NCBI GenBank assembly: GCA_040753915.1
Contig: JBFMDN010000007.1
Location: 62,001-126,000, forward strand
DNA: 64,000 bases
Source: JBFMDN01 sp040753915
GTDB taxonomy: Bacteria > Desulfobacterota > Desulfomonilia > Desulfomonilales > Desulfomonilaceae
Direction of reading: 5' to 3'
How positions within the stretch are numbered: position 1 is the first letter of the stretch; every line of letters starts with the position of its first letter. Shown here in pieces: positions 1 to 9,085 of this stretch. Made by a program: the position numbers and the translations under genes. Under the pieces are notes generated by a model. That model did no database searches and was not told the origin of the DNA. It worked only from the letters and a program-made list of their open reading frames with translations.

Positions 1-2
1 TC

Positions 3-1292
3 CTGAATCGCTTAAAATCCTTTCTCATCTTTGCCCTCATCGTCTCGATTCCTCTCCAGGTGACGTTCCACCTTATTCACGACCCCCTGCCCATCGAGAC
101 CACCCCGTTCATGGCAGGGGTGCCGGTGGACATGGTGGATGTTATCCTTGCGCTGCTGTACGGCCACTGGTTGTCAACTGTGGCGTGGACCAAAAAGGCA
201 GCCCCTCTGAGGATCGGACATCCATTTGGTACGCTCCTCCTCCTGTGGCTGGGAGTCTCGCTCCTGACCAGCTACTTCGCGGCACATGCGTTCCGGTACA
301 GCCTGTATGAATTGGTCCATCTCGGGAAAGGGTTTCTTCTCTACTTGTACCTCGTCAACAACACCTCCACGGAGAAAGAGCTGCGGCTCATCGTTTTCGC
401 ACTCTTCGCGGGTATGTCAGCGCACGCGCTCTATGCGAGCTTCCAATACGCGACAGGATGGAACTACACGCTCCATGGGGAAACCACGAAGTGGATCGGC
501 CCGGAAGGGTTTCGGTCCATCGGATTCTTTGGCAGTCCTGACGCTGCGGCAGTTTTGATGACGTTCGTCCTTCCCCTGGCAGTGGCCTACTATTTTGTGG
601 TCCGAGAGGATTCCTTGCGACTGTGGGTTCTCTTCGGAATTATCTCTGCGATTCCGGGGCAGCTGGCAACCAAGGTAAGAGCCGCCTGGCTGGCTACATT
701 CATCGCAATTAGCACGTTCGTGTTTGTTAGTTATTTTCGGGGCAGAATCTCCTCAATGGGTCTTATCAAGACCATTCTTGCGGGAATTCTCGTGCTCGCC
801 TTGGCGGGTCCGTTCATATACGTCAGATTCAAAGGGGGCACCTATGGAGAAGACCGCGTCCCCCTTGTCTGGACAGCGATAAACATGATCCACGATCGAT
901 GGGTCCTCGGGGTAGGGTTGAACAACTATTTCTTCAACATTGAACAGTATGTGCCAATTACATTTAGACACCAGTGGGCGTACACGGTGCACAACGAATA
1001 CCTCTTGCGCGTGGCCGAGGGCGGGATCTTCGGGTTTCTTCTCTACTATACCCTGTGCCTGGCCCTCATTATCAAGCTGTGGAAGATCACGAAATCTTCA
1101 TCGCCGCTTCTCTATGCGGTCTCCCTCGGTTTGTTCTCGGCCATGATCGGCTCAATACCCCATCGTGTGTTCTCATTTTACCATTACAGCAACGTGTACA
1201 ATCAATTCATGGTGGTCCTCGCCATAGCTATTCTCGCTGAGCGACTCTATCGGGCTGGGCTCGCAAGAGATTCTTCTTCCGGATCCCCGTGA
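3..1292 (+). CDS. O-antigen ligase / Wzy-type polymerase, 5'-truncated
   Basis: Polytopic membrane protein of the O-antigen ligase/Wzy_C family, which joins or polymerises undecaprenyl-linked glycan units on the periplasmic face. The reading frame stays open to the window edge and the first visible codons encode another hydrophobic helix (L-K-S-F-L-I-F-A-L-I-V), so the GTG at 60 is very unlikely to be the start and the gene begins upstream. About ten hydrophobic segments are visible. The large periplasmic loop near the middle carries a GEDRVPLVWTA / GVGLNNYF / HNEYLLRVAEGG series typical of the Wzy_C loop (conserved H-N-x-Y/F). It heads a polysaccharide locus. Ligase and polymerase cannot be told apart from sequence alone. 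Confidence 0.8.
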   Translation: MNRLKSFLIFALIVSIPLQVTFHLIHDPLPIETTPFMAGVPVDMVDVILALLYGHWLSTVAWTKKAAPLRIGHPFGTLLLLWLGVSLLTSYFAAHAFRYSLYELVHLGKGFLLYLYLVNNTSTEKELRLIVFALFAGMSAHALYASFQYATGWNYTLHGETTKWIGPEGFRSIGFFGSPDAAAVLMTFVLPLAVAYYFVVREDSLRLWVLFGIISAIPGQLATKVRAAWLATFIAISTFVFVSYFRGRISSMGLIKTILAGILVLALAGPFIYVRFKGGTYGEDRVPLVWTAINMIHDRWVLGVGLNNYFFNIEQYVPITFRHQWAYTVHNEYLLRVAEGGIFGFLLYYTLCLALIIKLWKITKSSSPLLYAVSLGLFSAMIGSIPHRVFSFYHYSNVYNQFMVVLAIAILAERLYRAGLARDSSSGSP

Positions 1293-1565
1293 GCCAGGAC
1301 ACGGACGTTCAAATGCTCGTGCATTGGCGCATTGCCGCCGGTGGGCGTGCTTTCGATTTCCTTCTGATGGAGCTCGGAAGAGTCTTTATGGGGAGCTCCC
1401 TTGCCGTCCGCTCACCGTGTCAAGTATGGATAATGATCACCTTCCTCCAGGAACTACCTCCCAATGTTCCGGCAAACTGCGCTCCTGCAAAATCCTCTAA
1501 AAGTTTGATACCCCGCTGGGTTCGTCCGTTTATCTAGAATTAATATTAATAAATCAGCTTTAAAA
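1293..1565. other. Intergenic, no gene recognised
   Basis: No protein-like reading frame and no strong ribosome binding site were seen. The last 60 bases (from about 1535) turn sharply AT-rich just before the promoter-like element at 1566. Confidence 0.5.
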
Positions 1566-1593
1566 TTGACAATTACAAGATAATTATGATAAC
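1566..1593 (+). promoter_or_regulatory. Sigma-70-type promoter candidate
   Basis: TTGACA at 1566-1571, a 16-base spacer and GATAAC at 1588-1593 inside an AT-rich stretch. It would drive the Wzz-like gene starting at 1823, leaving a leader of about 220 bases. Read from sequence only. Confidence 0.5.
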
Positions 1594-1822
1594 GTCACAC
1601 TCAACGAGTTTCGCCCGGTCTCAAGACCGAAATGACCGGCATTGATCCAATGTCCTATAGTCCCCGCTCTTTCTTCTCACGAGAGAAACGAACGCGGGGT
1701 TTCCGTTGAGGTGGTGTCGTGAATTGGCTCGACCGACCGGGTCTCCCGGGCTGGGGCCCGACGGCAGCAGAGATGCAATGTCCGCAGGGTCGAGTTGGGA
1801 TCTGAACGTGGAGGAGAAAGAG

Positions 1823-3001
1823 ATGTCAGGGGATGCGACGGCCATAGAGCCCAAGAACCCGAACGCTGACCCGAATTCGGAAGAGCCGCGCGAGGAGAAT
1901 TCCAGCGGCGCAGGGATTCAGAAGAGTTCCCCGCGCAGAGGATGGAGGTTTTTCTGGTGCATGGCTCTGTTGCTTCTGTCAGGGGCGTTTTACTTGTCAT
2001 GGCCTCCGTACACGGCCCACACGACAGTTCTCTTGACCCTGGACCGCTCATTGGGCGAAGCGGAAAGGTCGGCGATACTGGACCGAGAGCTCCACATTCT
2101 CCAGAGCGAGGAATTGCGTCGGGCTGTGGCACGATCTCTTAGCGTCAAATCGGTCGGTAACTGGCCGTCAGGTCTGGGGTCCGTGTTTTCGTGGCCGGAG
2201 CGGCCGGCGACCTTTGGCGATCTGCCTGGACAAGATTGGCGCTTGGACGAGAGGGTCACGGTAATTCCTACGCTCTCCGGCTCCGGGGCGCTGGTGAAAG
2301 TGACCGCCAGCGGATCCAACCCGGACGATCTCAAGAAAGCGATAGGCGAATACGTGAGCCAGTACGTAGACTACCGGAGGTCGTCGGGGCCGACCGCGCG
2401 AGGAGAGCCCCGGGATGGCTCTCAGTGCTCCGGCGTGCCTTTGGACGACTCTATACGGGAGATCACGTCGCGGATCGAGAGGATGCGACTGACGGAAAAC
2501 CAGTGTGAGCTTGCTCTCGGGTTTCTAGACAACAAATCGGGCGGGAATTTTAGAAGCTTCATTCCGTCGTCCGATACAGTGGGACTTCCGGCTCTGAAGC
2601 TTTTCCAGGATCGGATCGTGGAGCTCGAGATCAAGTCACGAGAGCTCGCTGTACATTTCACGCCCCAAAGCAGCGAAAGGAAGACTATCGAGCTTCAGAT
2701 TACCGGCATTCGGAAAGCGATGAAGGAATACCTGGCCGCACAGGTGCAGTTTCTGCGTCGCAACCGGGAGAGCCTCATGGCGCAGAAGGCCGAGATGCTT
2801 CATAACCGATGTGCCTCTTCGAAGGAGCCAGCGAGACCGGCATCGTGGGAAGTGCAAAACGAGGGGACGAACCGCACCTATTCCGTGGTGCCGGGCCTTC
2901 AGGTGCGTGTGGATGAGCCATCCGTTTCTTGCAGGCCGGTGATAGCACACCTGGAAGCACTCAAGGCAGCATTGCTCGCGAGGCTCCAGCTCGACACGTA
3001 A
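1823..3001 (+). CDS. Wzz/GumC-like membrane-anchored periplasmic protein
   Basis: Protein of about 392 residues with a charged cytoplasmic N-terminus, one transmembrane segment (WRFFWCMALLLLSGAFYLSW, about residues 36-55) and a long periplasmic part. The section right after the helix (L-D-R-E-L-H-I-L-Q-S-E-E-L) resembles the N-terminal half of Wzz/GumC chain-length regulators, and helical, coiled-coil-prone segments follow. Unlike typical Wzz proteins it ends without a second transmembrane helix. The start at 1823 is preferred over upstream in-frame codons because GGAGGA lies at 1810-1815. By context it serves surface polysaccharide length control or export. The exact role is inferred. Confidence 0.55.
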   Translation: MSGDATAIEPKNPNADPNSEEPREENSSGAGIQKSSPRRGWRFFWCMALLLLSGAFYLSWPPYTAHTTVLLTLDRSLGEAERSAILDRELHILQSEELRRAVARSLSVKSVGNWPSGLGSVFSWPERPATFGDLPGQDWRLDERVTVIPTLSGSGALVKVTASGSNPDDLKKAIGEYVSQYVDYRRSSGPTARGEPRDGSQCSGVPLDDSIREITSRIERMRLTENQCELALGFLDNKSGGNFRSFIPSSDTVGLPALKLFQDRIVELEIKSRELAVHFTPQSSERKTIELQITGIRKAMKEYLAAQVQFLRRNRESLMAQKAEMLHNRCASSKEPARPASWEVQNEGTNRTYSVVPGLQVRVDEPSVSCRPVIAHLEALKAALLARLQLDT

Positions 3002-3225
3002 GGTTAAGAGCCCGGTGTACGATGGCTCCCGTGCGGAAGCCTGCATTACTGAACGATACGACCGACTTCTCACAGCGGAGTGTGCGGAGCTGGTGGGGCA
3101 GGTTTCAGACCCGCTCTTCCTTGAACAGGGCTGAAGCAAATGCGGGACCATATTTATGAAACGGTGTACCAAGCATGCCCTGTGACAAGCGATTCAGAAG
3201 ACGAATGAGGAGGTATGGGCAGATC

Positions 3226-3570
3226 ATGGGCAAAACGGCTTCAATACTGGCATTGGCCCTGGTTTTGGCTTCCGTGTGGATGGGAGCACCGTGCTCGAGT
3301 GCCTCTTCCGGCTGTCCGATTGAGGTCTGTCCGCCGCCTTTAGCCCCGATTCCTCCTTGTTGCGAGCCGAACCTATTGTTTCCGCCACCTCCGTGCCTGA
3401 TTGCCCCGATCATCGCTGGGCCGCCCCCACCACCGATGCCCTGTCCGCCTGTCGACGCAGGTGTTCCCGTAATGCCCCTGCCGGGTAAAGGAGCGCCTCC
3501 TCTTCTTGGCCGCCCCCTCCCGGGCCTTCCTCCACCTCTGCCTATTCCTGGCTTGCCTGGCCCCCAGTAG
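3226..3570 (+). CDS. Small secreted proline- and cysteine-rich protein
   Basis: No family recognised. After a hydrophobic signal-like segment (ASILALALVLASVWMGA) the mature part is dominated by proline, with runs such as PPPPMPCPP and LPGLPPPLPIPGLPG, plus about six cysteines in its first half. AGGAGG at 3208-3213 supports translation. ATG 3226 gives a conventional signal peptide with a 12-base gap to the ribosome binding site, and ATG 3205 lies upstream of that site. The composition suggests an extended, perhaps cell-surface or matrix-associated protein in a polysaccharide locus. The proline runs are encoded by cytosine-rich sequence, so the reading frame deserves an independent check. Confidence 0.5.
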   Translation: MGKTASILALALVLASVWMGAPCSSASSGCPIEVCPPPLAPIPPCCEPNLLFPPPPCLIAPIIAGPPPPPMPCPPVDAGVPVMPLPGKGAPPLLGRPLPGLPPPLPIPGLPGPQ

Positions 3571-3631
3571 GCGGGAGCACCATCGCCTGAGTCCCTCAAT
3601 TTGGTGCTCGCGCACAGATCCTTCCCGTTTG

Positions 3632-3796
3632 TGGGGTAGGCTTTTAGCCTGCCATTTTCTTGGGTTCCGCCACATTTGCGTTGGGAGCACGCAGACTACT
3701 CTCCGCAACGAATCGCAGGCTGGAAAGCCTTCGCTACAAGGGCTGCCACCTTCTTTGTGCGGTAGGCTTTCAGCCTGCCATTTTCTTGGGTTCGGG
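3632..3796. repeat. Direct repeat pair, palindromic REP-like element
   Basis: Two nearly identical copies of about 38 bases (around 3633-3670 and 3759-3796), each containing the palindrome AGGCTTTYAGCCTG followed by CCATTTTCTTGGGTTC. A third, partial, inverted match (CAGGCTGGAAAGCCT) lies near 3717-3731. They sit between the convergent genes ending at 3570 and 3872. This layout is typical of interspersed extragenic palindromes, and a role in transcript ends is possible. Confidence 0.6.
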
Positions 3797-3871
3797 GCTT
3801 TCAGGAGACACCATACGTGTGATGGGGGCGCACCTCGACGGCTTCCCCTCAAGGAAGGCACCTTTCGGAGC

Positions 3872-4966
3872 TCACAAGAGCGCTCGCGCGATGACGTCCA
3901 CGATTTTGGCTGCCACCCCTGTGCCCAGCTCAGTTACCACGGGACTTGATTCCTTGAATTCGCCACGTTGGACGAGGTTGAGATAGTGCCGAATCTTCTC
4001 GCGGTCACGTCCCACGAGCACTGAGGTTCCCTCCTGAATGTAAATGGGGCGTTCCGTGTTCTCTCGGCAAACGAGGCACGGGACATTGAAGAAGCTCGCT
4101 TCTGATTGCACAGACCCTGAGTCGGAAAAGATAGCGGCAGCGTCTTCGAGGAGTGAAAGGAAATCAAGATAGGAGAGGGGGCTTGTCAGGGTCAGGTGCG
4201 GGATTCTTGTGATTCGCCCGGCTAATCCGTACTCTTCCAGCCTCCGTGTCGTCCGCGGATGGATGGGGAATATGACGGGCAAGGGCATGCCTTCGAGAAT
4301 GCCGACCACCTCCTCGAGAGCCCCCGGAGTATCCACATTCGAGGGTCTATGGAGAGTCACAAGAATGTAGGATTTCCGCTCTTTGCCGAACCGGACGCGA
4401 TACTTTCTCTCCCGAATCGCGGGCAGGAAGGACTGCAAGGTCTCGAGCATGATGTCCCCAACGAGGTGGACCCGCGACATGTCGATGCCCTCCCGCTGAA
4501 GGTTCTCGATCCCCGAGGGCTCCGAAACAAAGAGCAAATTGGACAGGCAGTCGGTGAGGCGGCGGTTGAGCTCTTCCGGCATGGTCTCGTCGAAAGATCT
4601 CAAGCCAGCTTCCACGTGGGAAACGGGGAGGAAAAGCTTCCGCGCTACGAGAGCCGCAGCAATGGTTGAATTCACGTCTCCAACCACAGTGACCATGTCA
4701 GGCTTCAGATCCAGACAGGCCTTTTCAAACTCAATCATGATCTTGCCGGTCATCTCGCCATGGCCACCGGAGCCCACACCCAAATCTCGTTCCGGACGCG
4801 AAATTCCGAGCTGCTCGAAAAAGATGTCGCTCATTTCCTTGTCATAATGCTGTCCCGTATGCACTGTGATTGCTTCGACACCCGGGACCATGGCAAGCTC
4901 GCGCTCGAGAGGGGCCACTTTCATGAAGTTAGGACGGGCTCCCACCACGTGTATGATCCGTTTCAT
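3872..4966 (-). CDS. wecB: UDP-N-acetylglucosamine 2-epimerase (non-hydrolysing)
   Basis: Interconverts UDP-GlcNAc and UDP-ManNAc, supplying ManNAc-type sugars for surface glycans. Family motifs are visible in order: VGARPNFMKVAPL at the N-terminus, TGQHYD, HVEAGLRS, a PEELNRRLTD segment, TLHRPSNVD and SDSGSVQSEA. The last replaces the more common TDSGGIQEEA. The length of 364 residues fits the family. ATG 4966 is chosen because AAGGA precedes it and the N-terminal MKRIIHVVGARPN matches the family start. It is the last gene of a four-gene reverse-strand block, and a second epimerase heads the same block. Confidence 0.88.
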   Translation of the reverse strand: MKRIIHVVGARPNFMKVAPLERELAMVPGVEAITVHTGQHYDKEMSDIFFEQLGISRPERDLGVGSGGHGEMTGKIMIEFEKACLDLKPDMVTVVGDVNSTIAAALVARKLFLPVSHVEAGLRSFDETMPEELNRRLTDCLSNLLFVSEPSGIENLQREGIDMSRVHLVGDIMLETLQSFLPAIRERKYRVRFGKERKSYILVTLHRPSNVDTPGALEEVVGILEGMPLPVIFPIHPRTTRRLEEYGLAGRITRIPHLTLTSPLSYLDFLSLLEDAAAIFSDSGSVQSEASFFNVPCLVCRENTERPIYIQEGTSVLVGRDREKIRHYLNLVQRGEFKESSPVVTELGTGVAAKIVDVIARALL

Positions 4967-5014
4967 CGGGGCATCCTTCGTACGAAAAATGTTGCTGCTC
5001 GGGCGCCTCAACGC

Positions 5015-6586
5015 TCATTCGGGATTGGCCCCGAGAGCCGCTCCCTTATGGCGGTTGTGTGGGAGCATCCTTCGGACACGAGTCCGAAGCCTCGCAAGAA
5101 TCTCACGGAAATCCCGAATGCTTGTCGGCGCGTGGAAGAGGGCCTTCCGCAAGCGATCCATTCGCTGCCCGCACGGTGCAATCACTGCCGTATCAGCCGC
5201 CCGGAGGGAGGCAATCACCTCCGATGCTGCTCTCTGTGGCGTGAGCAAAGGGTCGGAGGTGATCCGTGCGGCAGAGGTTGCGGCGTCTGGGAACACATAC
5301 ACCCTCTTGACGTCACTCTTGGGGCTTGAGGTGAGCACGGCAGAGATGCCGGAGGATTCCACCGAGTCCATCAAGACTTCGATCCTTCGAGCGTGGTACA
5401 TTGGGGGACGCCACCACGAGACGGACTGCGAAGAGGCCTCATGCACCGGCGTGCCGGCTTCGTTCTCGTCCCACCGATACCGGAACTGCACTGCATCTTC
5501 TTTCGGAAAAGACGGAGACGGTATCTTCGCGAGGGGGATCGGCCGCAAACCGAGGTGGTCGAGAAGATATCGGATGACGTGCTCGGTCTGCTGAAGCCTG
5601 CGTTCAGTCCCGTCCTTGAACGGATGCATCAGAACGCTGACGTGAGGGAACCCTTCTCGTTGGGCAGTTTCCCACGCTGCATCGACTGTTGACCGGATTT
5701 CCCCCAGGCTTAGCCCGTAGGTCTCCACATTTATGGGAATCAAGACGATGTCACCGGAAGGGGTTCGGAACGGGCGAGGCTTTGCAGAGGCCGGCAAGAA
5801 CCGTGTTCTTTGGAAGAGATGTTTTCGGAAAAGGACGAAGTATTGGAGACCGGTGCGCACAAAGGCCTCCGGGGACAGGTCGTCCATGCGGAAGATGAAG
5901 TTGGCCCCGCGAACAAGTCCATAGGCTCCGAGCAGATCCGATTGGCCCCTGACGAGGTTCTCCTGTTCGACGAGATCGCGCCCTTGGAGGAACTCGTGTA
6001 CCGACCCGTGAATTGCCAGCTCATGTTCCCCAGCCGCAATACGTTTCAACAGGGAAGGAAATACTTCCGCAATGAAACCAGTTACGAAGAACGTCGCTCG
6101 AATGCCGTTGCTCTCCAAGAGGGGAAGGAGCCGCGGCATAGCGTACCGAGCTCCTCCAAACTGCTCCAGGTCGAAGACCAGCGTGCAGGTTCCGTGGCTA
6201 TCGGCCCCTCGCCGGGGTGCTCCCGGTCTCACCGGCGGGAGGGGAATTTCTCCAGATCCTGAAAGCATGTCTCTGAGACAGGTTCTGGTCTGTGTTTCCC
6301 ACTGGGAGGGATCGATGCCTGAGACTGTCGTGTATCCCAAGCGAAGCTTTCGAAGAATTGCGCCGATGGGAGGATGGTCCTCCATATCGTCATTTCGCAA
6401 GAATATCAGAGCCTCGCAACCTGAGTCTCGAATCTGGCGAAGACAACTCTCGTCGGTGGCAAGGGTCCTGTACGTGACGCGTAGGATCGGGATTCCCCTT
6501 CCATGGATTTCGGACAGCTTGCAGCCGATCCGGGCGAGATCGTCTTCCTGGTAGAGCAAGAGAGTGCGGGACCAGTTCACGGGCAT
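5015..6586 (-). CDS. Polysaccharide deacetylase (NodB-like) with extra N-terminal domain
   Basis: About 523 residues. Residues from roughly 140 onward show the NodB fold: a FDLEQFGG segment in place of motif 1, GIRATFFVTGF, and the metal-site motif IHGSVHEF (H-x3-H). Such enzymes remove N- or O-acetyl groups from cell-surface glycans. The first 130 residues form a separate domain that I do not recognise, and the C-terminal 150 residues are also unassigned. ATG 6586 lies five bases past the stop of the preceding glycosyltransferase gene. An in-frame start at 6625 would overlap that gene. Being between UDP-GlcNAc epimerases and a glycosyltransferase supports a glycan-tailoring role. Confidence 0.75.
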   Translation of the reverse strand: MPVNWSRTLLLYQEDDLARIGCKLSEIHGRGIPILRVTYRTLATDESCLRQIRDSGCEALIFLRNDDMEDHPPIGAILRKLRLGYTTVSGIDPSQWETQTRTCLRDMLSGSGEIPLPPVRPGAPRRGADSHGTCTLVFDLEQFGGARYAMPRLLPLLESNGIRATFFVTGFIAEVFPSLLKRIAAGEHELAIHGSVHEFLQGRDLVEQENLVRGQSDLLGAYGLVRGANFIFRMDDLSPEAFVRTGLQYFVLFRKHLFQRTRFLPASAKPRPFRTPSGDIVLIPINVETYGLSLGEIRSTVDAAWETAQREGFPHVSVLMHPFKDGTERRLQQTEHVIRYLLDHLGLRPIPLAKIPSPSFPKEDAVQFRYRWDENEAGTPVHEASSQSVSWWRPPMYHARRIEVLMDSVESSGISAVLTSSPKSDVKRVYVFPDAATSAARITSDPLLTPQRAASEVIASLRAADTAVIAPCGQRMDRLRKALFHAPTSIRDFREILARLRTRVRRMLPHNRHKGAALGANPE

Positions 6587-6590
6587 TGCG

Positions 6591-7706
6591 TCAGCGCCTT
6601 CCGTCTTGCGCAAGGGTTGAGACAATCCGGGCGTAAGCTTCTCCTATGCTATCCCAGGAGAAGCTCTCTTGAGCCATGATCCGAGCTCTCTTTCCCATTT
6701 CAGCGAGAGCCTGGACATCGGTTGTCGCTGCTTGGGTCATCGTGACTGCAACGGATGCTGGATCCGGCGCAGAGACGAATCCGCATTGGTAACGGGTCAC
6801 GAAGTCAGCAGTCTCATCTACCGAGTTGACGAGAATGGGTCTTCCCATGGCCGCGTATTCCGCGAATTTCGTGGGAAACGCGTGTCGAATGGCTGGATGG
6901 TCTATTCGCGGGATAATGAGGATCCCTACGTCCCGCACCCACTGAATCAGAGTGGATCTATCCGTACGATCGATCAGCTCGACTCTCGGACCGAAAATAC
7001 TGCGGAATCGGTCTTTCAGATCGCGATCGCCTTCGCGAAATCCCAGGAGCAGCATTCTGATACCCGGATCGGGCACCAGTCGGAACGCATCGATGAGATT
7101 GTCGATCCCCTGCCATGATTGGAAGTCTCCGATATAGCCGAACGTGAAAGGGGGTCGGGCAGGGAAGGGCACCTGGCGGAAGACGTCCAGATCCACACCG
7201 TTTCGAATGAGAGTGATCTTCTGCCGCGGGATGCCTTGCCTGAGGAAGGTCTCCGTCTGGAATTTCGACACAGTGAGAATGTGGTCTGCGCTTGCCATTG
7301 CCAATCTGTCGATGAGCCTGACCCGCAGCGAGGCTGACTTGTTGGCGCCTCCTGACTCGATCTCGTTCGCCAGGGCAGATTGCGCAATTACGTCTCCATG
7401 GACATCGAGAATGACCGGCGCGCTCAGGAACGGACGGCAGAAGAACAAGGCCTGCCCCGCCTCCTGAGCTCCACAATAAATCACGGACGCGCGGCGAAGT
7501 GTTCTCAGCCACAAGGGCATGAAGAGTGATGCCGTGGTCTCCGTGTCGAGAGGCGGGTGGTCCGGCATGTTGAACACGTCGCACGGGATGGAACGCTCTC
7601 TCAAGCACTGGGCAAGCATCATTACGCGATGCGTATAGGCGGAGCGATCGTCGCTCCCTGCCGCGGACAGTGCCAGAACCGAGATCGGTGCAGACTTCGT
7701 GGTCAC
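6591..7706 (-). CDS. Glycosyltransferase family 4 (GT-B)
   Basis: A 371-residue GT-B enzyme. The N-terminal half holds a DVHGDVIAQS segment and the linker VSKFQTETF...IRNGVDLDVF, which is typical of GT4 proteins. The C-terminal nucleotide-sugar half includes FGYIGDFQSWQGIDNLIDAF and FPTKFAEYAAMGRPILV, the usual E-x7-E region in a variant form. It transfers a sugar onto a lipid-linked oligosaccharide, and donor and acceptor cannot be read from sequence. Its ATG overlaps the stop of the upstream epimerase gene by four bases (ATGA), so the two are probably translationally coupled. Confidence 0.82.
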   Translation of the reverse strand: MTTKSAPISVLALSAAGSDDRSAYTHRVMMLAQCLRERSIPCDVFNMPDHPPLDTETTASLFMPLWLRTLRRASVIYCGAQEAGQALFFCRPFLSAPVILDVHGDVIAQSALANEIESGGANKSASLRVRLIDRLAMASADHILTVSKFQTETFLRQGIPRQKITLIRNGVDLDVFRQVPFPARPPFTFGYIGDFQSWQGIDNLIDAFRLVPDPGIRMLLLGFREGDRDLKDRFRSIFGPRVELIDRTDRSTLIQWVRDVGILIIPRIDHPAIRHAFPTKFAEYAAMGRPILVNSVDETADFVTRYQCGFVSAPDPASVAVTMTQAATTDVQALAEMGKRARIMAQESFSWDSIGEAYARIVSTLAQDGRR

Positions 7707-8836
7707 GGCCGCTTGCCTCTGAGAAATGCTTCAACAATGTCGGCTATTCGAATGGACGCTCGGCCGTCACCAAAGGGATTCTCGTGCACAACCATGGAGC
7801 CGTAATGCGCTGGATCCTCCAGCAGGCGAGTGGCCTCCTCCACGACGACTCTTTGATCTGTCCCAACGATTCGAGCCGCACCGCACTCAACGGCTTCGGG
7901 TCTCTCCGTCAGATTTCGAGCCACGAGAACCGGTTTATGAAGGGACGGCGCCTCCTCCTGAATTCCGCCGGAATCGGTAATGATGAAGAAAGCCTCCTTC
8001 ATCAGCCGTACAAACTTGAGGTAATCCGGCGGCGGAATGATCCTGATGCGCGGATGAGATCCCAGAAGCTTTTCTACAGGTCCGCGCACATTGGGATTCG
8101 GATGGACAGAGTACACGATGAGCACATCGGAATGGGCCTCCGCGATTTCCAGAAGCGCGAGGGAAAGATTCTGCACCCCTTCTCCGAAACTCTCTCTGCG
8201 ATGGGCCGTGACGAGAATCATCCGATAGGCCGTTGGGTTGAAGCCCGGAAGATCGAGTGCACCCCCCGATAGGCCGTCCAGGTAGCGGGACGTGTGCAGG
8301 AGGGCGTCAATGACAGTGTTCCCTGTCACGAACACGGAGTCACGCCGGATCCTCTCGGCCAGAAGATTGTCTGCAGCCCGCTGGGTAGGGCAGAAGTGGA
8401 GATCCGTTACATGGGAGATGCAGGCTCTGTTTACCTCCTCGGGATAAGGTTGAAACCTGTCGTAAGAGCGCAACCCTGCTTCCACGTGGCCAACGGGAAT
8501 CCTGAGATAGAAGGCGGAAAGCGCTGCTGCAAATGCGGAGGTCGTGTCGCCCTGGACTATTACTAAGTCGGGGCGCTCCCGCAGAAGGATTCCCTGCATG
8601 CCCTGCAACACTGCAGCGGTGATGTGGAAAAGGCCTTGATTTTCCTTGAATATGTTGAGGTCGTGATCCGGTCGGATCTCGAAAAAACGCAGAAAGGGAT
8701 CGATTAGCTCACGATGCTGGCCGGTCAAGGCGCACACAAGTCGAAGCCTATCCGATCTCCTCTTGAATTCCCGGTAAAGAGGCCCGAGCTTAATAGCTTC
8801 AGGTCTGGTGCCGAGCACCATAAGCACTGATTTCAT
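7703..8836 (-). CDS. wecB: UDP-N-acetylglucosamine 2-epimerase, second copy
   Basis: A 377-residue non-hydrolysing epimerase with canonical motifs: VLGTRPEAIKLGPL, GQHRE, QGDTTSAFAAAL, HVEAGLRS, YPEEVNRACIS, VTAHRRESFGEG and TDSGGIQEEAP. It is clearly divergent from the copy at 3872-4966, so this is not a recent duplication. The two may act on different UDP-sugars. The start at 8836 is set by the N-terminal motif M-K-S-V-L-M-V-L-G-T-R-P-E, and no strong ribosome binding site is seen. It heads the reverse block, behind a promoter candidate at 8871-8899. Confidence 0.9.
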   Translation of the reverse strand: MKSVLMVLGTRPEAIKLGPLYREFKRRSDRLRLVCALTGQHRELIDPFLRFFEIRPDHDLNIFKENQGLFHITAAVLQGMQGILLRERPDLVIVQGDTTSAFAAALSAFYLRIPVGHVEAGLRSYDRFQPYPEEVNRACISHVTDLHFCPTQRAADNLLAERIRRDSVFVTGNTVIDALLHTSRYLDGLSGGALDLPGFNPTAYRMILVTAHRRESFGEGVQNLSLALLEIAEAHSDVLIVYSVHPNPNVRGPVEKLLGSHPRIRIIPPPDYLKFVRLMKEAFFIITDSGGIQEEAPSLHKPVLVARNLTERPEAVECGAARIVGTDQRVVVEEATRLLEDPAHYGSMVVHENPFGDGRASIRIADIVEAFLRGKRP

Positions 8837-8870
8837 GAGGCAACCCGTAGTGCCAGAAGGGACTTTATCC

Positions 8871-8899
8871 ACTATGCACATTCAGCCGAACTTTGACAA
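8871..8899 (-). promoter_or_regulatory. Promoter candidate for the reverse polysaccharide block
   Basis: Read on the reverse strand: TTGTCA (8894-8899), a 17-base spacer and CATAGT (8871-8876). It lies 35 bases upstream of the epimerase ATG and is divergent from the promoter at 8959. Confidence 0.45.
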
Positions 8900-8958
8900 C
8901 AGTCGGGAGGAGGAAACCATTTCAAGGCACGAATCGGTGTGATTGGGCGAGAAGCAGA

Positions 8959-8988
8959 TTGACATTCCGCCCGCATTAGTACTATATG
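8959..8988 (+). promoter_or_regulatory. Promoter candidate for the secreted protein gene at 9086
   Basis: TTGACA at 8959-8964, an 18-base spacer and TATATG at 8983-8988, about 100 bases upstream of the GTG start at 9086. Confidence 0.5.
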
Positions 8989-9085
8989 ATTGACAGATAC
9001 GTTTGCAGAATGGGGTTTCTTCACAGGGTTGTCGGCTTCATTGGCGGAGAGGGGAGCTCATACTCTATAGCGTGAGGATAAGGTT

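Noticed and set aside
1289..1537. 82-codon forward frame after the O-antigen ligase gene
   Set aside because: Overlaps the ligase stop, and its composition and lack of a ribosome binding site look like chance.
8990..9020. Second TTGACA near 8990
   Set aside because: No -10-like hexamer at a suitable distance. The overlapping promoter at 8959 is better.
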